64,000 nucleotides of DNA. Origin: a virus. Shown here in pieces: positions 61,735 to 64,000 of the stretch. The position numbers were made by a program, and so were the translations under genes. A model generated the notes under the pieces. That model was not told the origin of the DNA, ran no database searches, and saw nothing but the letters and a program-made list of their open reading frames with translations. The stretch lies in the IMG/VR virus record IMGVR_UViG_3300027917_000019, positions 1 to 64,000 of that record, one strand, 5' to 3'. Each line of letters opens with the position of its first letter. Within the stretch, counting starts at the first letter, position 1.

Positions 61735-63873
61735 GTGGCTGCACCTACTACTGTCAGCGTATCAATAGATGATACTGAATATTCTCGTTATGAAGAGGCA
61801 AAGAACACGATTACAGCTACAGTTGTAATTAGTGGTGGGGCTCCTTATACTCTTGAACCTATTGTAGTGGAGCTTAGAAAGGCTCGTAGATCTCGTGACG
61901 CTGTAGTAGCCACAGCAGTGCTGTACTATAGCGGGTCTACGGATCCTCAAGAAGCTACTACAACGTTTTACCTACCAGATCTTGTAGATCAAGACCTAAT
62001 CAGTTTGATACGTCATGGTAAGTACTTTATACGTGCTGAGCATGAAACCACGTCTGCTAGTGCAGATATAGGAGGCGGCGTTGACGGAACAGTCACTCTC
62101 ATTGCAGATGAAGGAGCAATTGGAAACACATATTCAGTCGAAGTCGTTGTACCTGCCGGAACATCTCCTCTGTCGGTATCCCGTATCGGTAACGCTATTA
62201 CAGTTGACCTCGCTGTGTCTTCTGGAGTTCCTGTCGCCGGATCAAACAGAGCCATCGATATCAGGAATGCAATTATTGCTGCCTATACGGATGTAACTCC
62301 TGTTGTATCAGGAACGGGGCTAGACCCGTTGACTGCTGCAGAGGGTCCTACCTCATTCACAGGCGGGACAGACGCTATCGTCGCTGAGAGTGGTGACTTT
62401 GATATTCGTATCGTAACTGTAGAGAGGCTAAAGAAGGACTACCTGTTTGGTATTCCTTTGAAGTCCACTAACGTTAAGTTGCCTAAGTTTGATCCTGCGT
62501 CTATAACAGGGGTGACGGTAACAGAAGTCTCTGCAACGCACCCTATTGGGTTTGGAGAGCTTTCGTACAATTACTCTACAAACGATACGGCTAATGCTAC
62601 TGCGACAATAGGCTCCGGCGCTGACGGTACTGTTACAGTGACCGCAGACGAAACTGGAACTACGGCTGGGTCTGCTGGAAACTCTCTCTTTGTAGAGGTG
62701 GTGGTTCCTGCAGGAACAAGCGCGTTGAGTGCTGCTTTGGTTGGAAATGTATTGACCATTTCACTCGACGTAACTGGAGGCGTACCTAACGGAGCTGCTA
62801 ACACAGCAACGCTAGTTGCTGCAGCCATCACCGCCCTTGACGAGTTCTCTGCAACAGCTTCTGGCACAGGAGCTACGTCCTTGTCTGTTGCTGAAGGCCC
62901 CACGCAGCTTACTGGTGGGTTAACTGATACTATCCGCATGTTGAGTTGGAAGGGTGGTCCTCTTGTTTCTATACCAACTGCGGGCACATATATCCTTCGT
63001 TCTGGTTTGACGGGGCCTGCCAAGAAGCTCTCTTGCGATACTGCTGGGTCTAACGACTACATCTGTGTTAGAGTAAGGTCTACAGCCTTACTACCTTCCA
63101 ATAACGTTGCTGAAGAGCTTCTCATTGAAACACAAGAGCTAAACGACGATGCCCTTGGAAAGTACCTAGAACAAGCTATTTGTTGGTTGGAGCAGGACCT
63201 GCTAGCCGTTTATTTGGAACCTACCAACGTAGTAACAGACAGAGACCCAACTACCATTCAGTATTCAGCGGGCGTTAACTCACCGACCCCCATCTTTACA
63301 GATACGGATTACGATTTCATTGTTTCTCCGTTGACGTACTTCGTTCCTCGCTCGTCCGGTTCTTGGGTACAGATTTGGACCCCATACCGTCAGATACTTC
63401 GTGTAGACTCTTTGTTTGGGTCTATCGCCAACACCCGAGTGATTGATATTGATCTAGAGTGGATTGAGCACTCTATCCAAGGCGGGCTGATTCAGTTGGT
63501 TCCGTTTAACCAGGAAGTGGCTTTCAACTTCGTAGGTCTTATTTGGGTGAACGCGATTCGCGGTGCTGCCGAGCTTCCAAACTTCTGGCACTTCAACATG
63601 ATCGTTGGTATCCGAGACCTGTGTGGAGACATCATCGAGATCATAGCGAAGAAGGCTGCTATCGAGGCGCTGACGGCTGCAGCGTTGGCTTTCCGTCCTG
63701 GACTAGGGTCTCTTAGCCTAAGCAGAGACGGCATCTCTGAGAGCGTTTCTTACATGACCTCCCAACAGTATGGTATCTATACTGGTACTATTAATTCATA
63801 CAAGGAATGGATTACTGAAAACCAGAAACTCCTTAGAGCTAAGTATCGTGGTCTTGATTGGATGGTTGTCTAA
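61735..63873 (+). CDS. Structural protein with two IGxGxDGTV modules, 712 aa (GTG start)
   Basis: Modules at about 116-215 (IGGGVDGTVTLIADEGAIGN) and 295-405 (IGSGADGTVTVTADETGTTA) resemble the one in the previous protein. The last third (from about 480) is a compact region with YIDLEW-type and aromatic strands. Probably a head-tail connector or decoration protein. Confidence 0.62.
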   Translation: MAAPTTVSVSIDDTEYSRYEEAKNTITATVVISGGAPYTLEPIVVELRKARRSRDAVVATAVLYYSGSTDPQEATTTFYLPDLVDQDLISLIRHGKYFIRAEHETTSASADIGGGVDGTVTLIADEGAIGNTYSVEVVVPAGTSPLSVSRIGNAITVDLAVSSGVPVAGSNRAIDIRNAIIAAYTDVTPVVSGTGLDPLTAAEGPTSFTGGTDAIVAESGDFDIRIVTVERLKKDYLFGIPLKSTNVKLPKFDPASITGVTVTEVSATHPIGFGELSYNYSTNDTANATATIGSGADGTVTVTADETGTTAGSAGNSLFVEVVVPAGTSALSAALVGNVLTISLDVTGGVPNGAANTATLVAAAITALDEFSATASGTGATSLSVAEGPTQLTGGLTDTIRMLSWKGGPLVSIPTAGTYILRSGLTGPAKKLSCDTAGSNDYICVRVRSTALLPSNNVAEELLIETQELNDDALGKYLEQAICWLEQDLLAVYLEPTNVVTDRDPTTIQYSAGVNSPTPIFTDTDYDFIVSPLTYFVPRSSGSWVQIWTPYRQILRVDSLFGSIANTRVIDIDLEWIEHSIQGGLIQLVPFNQEVAFNFVGLIWVNAIRGAAELPNFWHFNMIVGIRDLCGDIIEIIAKKAAIEALTAAALAFRPGLGSLSLSRDGISESVSYMTSQQYGIYTGTINSYKEWITENQKLLRAKYRGLDWMVV

Positions 63874-64000
63874 TGTCTAAAGTATTTGACGTAGACTGGG
63901 ACTTTGCCCTACTTGAAGAGGTAATCCAAAGCCGTGGCGACGATGTCATTCACGAAACGGGAGTTTCGTGTCCGTGTCGTAGGGAGGATGCTTATGCGTC
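63873..64000 (+). CDS. Partial gene, head-tail region (cut by the window)
   Basis: MSKVFDVDWDFALLEEVIQS starts a protein with CPCRRED near residue 34. It overlaps the previous stop by 1 nt and continues beyond the window. The CPC motif is seen in some phage tail-completion proteins, but this is not enough to name it. Confidence 0.5.
   Translation, partial: MSKVFDVDWDFALLEEVIQSRGDDVIHETGVSCPCRREDAYA

Overview
The window is a stretch of a large, tailed double-stranded DNA phage genome with moderate GC content. The host is most likely an actinobacterium. Support for this comes from the giant tRNA cluster, a phage tmRNA whose tag ends in LAA, a class II (B12) ribonucleotide reductase, a Ro60/TROVE protein and HK97-type head genes. 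This combination resembles large Streptomyces or mycobacterial phages (Stanwilliamsviridae or Bxz1-like), but I cannot prove the placement from sequence alone.

Layout. (1) 1-3490: one small leftward gene, then about 3 kb without convincing genes, packed with hairpins, more than 20 copies of an AATCATT-centred repeat in both orientations, GAAC-N4-GTTC palindromes and a TGACCATACAT repeat field. This looks like an origin, partition or control region. (2) 3491-9119: a leftward operon of tiny genes, 21 of them paralogues of one unrecognised 59-82 aa family, tightly packed and often coupled by ATGA overlaps. (3) 9490-16908: rightward early or metabolic genes, including a metzincin lipoprotein, a HAD phosphatase and a class II RNR. 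Several small proteins here and in the leftward operon share a C-terminal (E/D)WSLL peptide. (4) 16976-27157: tail-fibre-like and beta-helix proteins, membrane proteins, a phosphoesterase, an HslV/proteasome-beta-like protease and a ribbon-helix-helix regulator. (5) 27224-40595: about 39 tRNA genes covering all 20 amino acids plus an amber-suppressor anticodon, several aberrant tRNA-like RNAs, a tmRNA, four Y-RNA-like elements, a Ro60 protein, peptide deformylase, a peptidyl-tRNA hydrolase 2-like gene with an in-frame UAG, HNH endonuclease, two secreted lipoproteins and small genes. (6) 40738-64000: head genes (portal, MuF protein fused to a kinase-like domain, prohead protease, scaffold, capsid) and downstream beta-domain proteins.

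How it fits together. Region 5 reads as a translation and RNA-quality-control island. It supplies tRNAs, initiator tRNA, tmRNA rescue, deformylase, peptidyl-tRNA hydrolase, and Ro60 with its probable Y RNAs. The Y-like RNAs alternate with tRNAs (tRNA-Y-tRNA-Y), so tRNA processing enzymes would release them. One, at 28071-28205, carries a circularly permuted tRNA-like module of the kind known from YrlA RNAs. The suppressor tRNA lies 53 nt downstream of the gene that has the in-frame amber codon.
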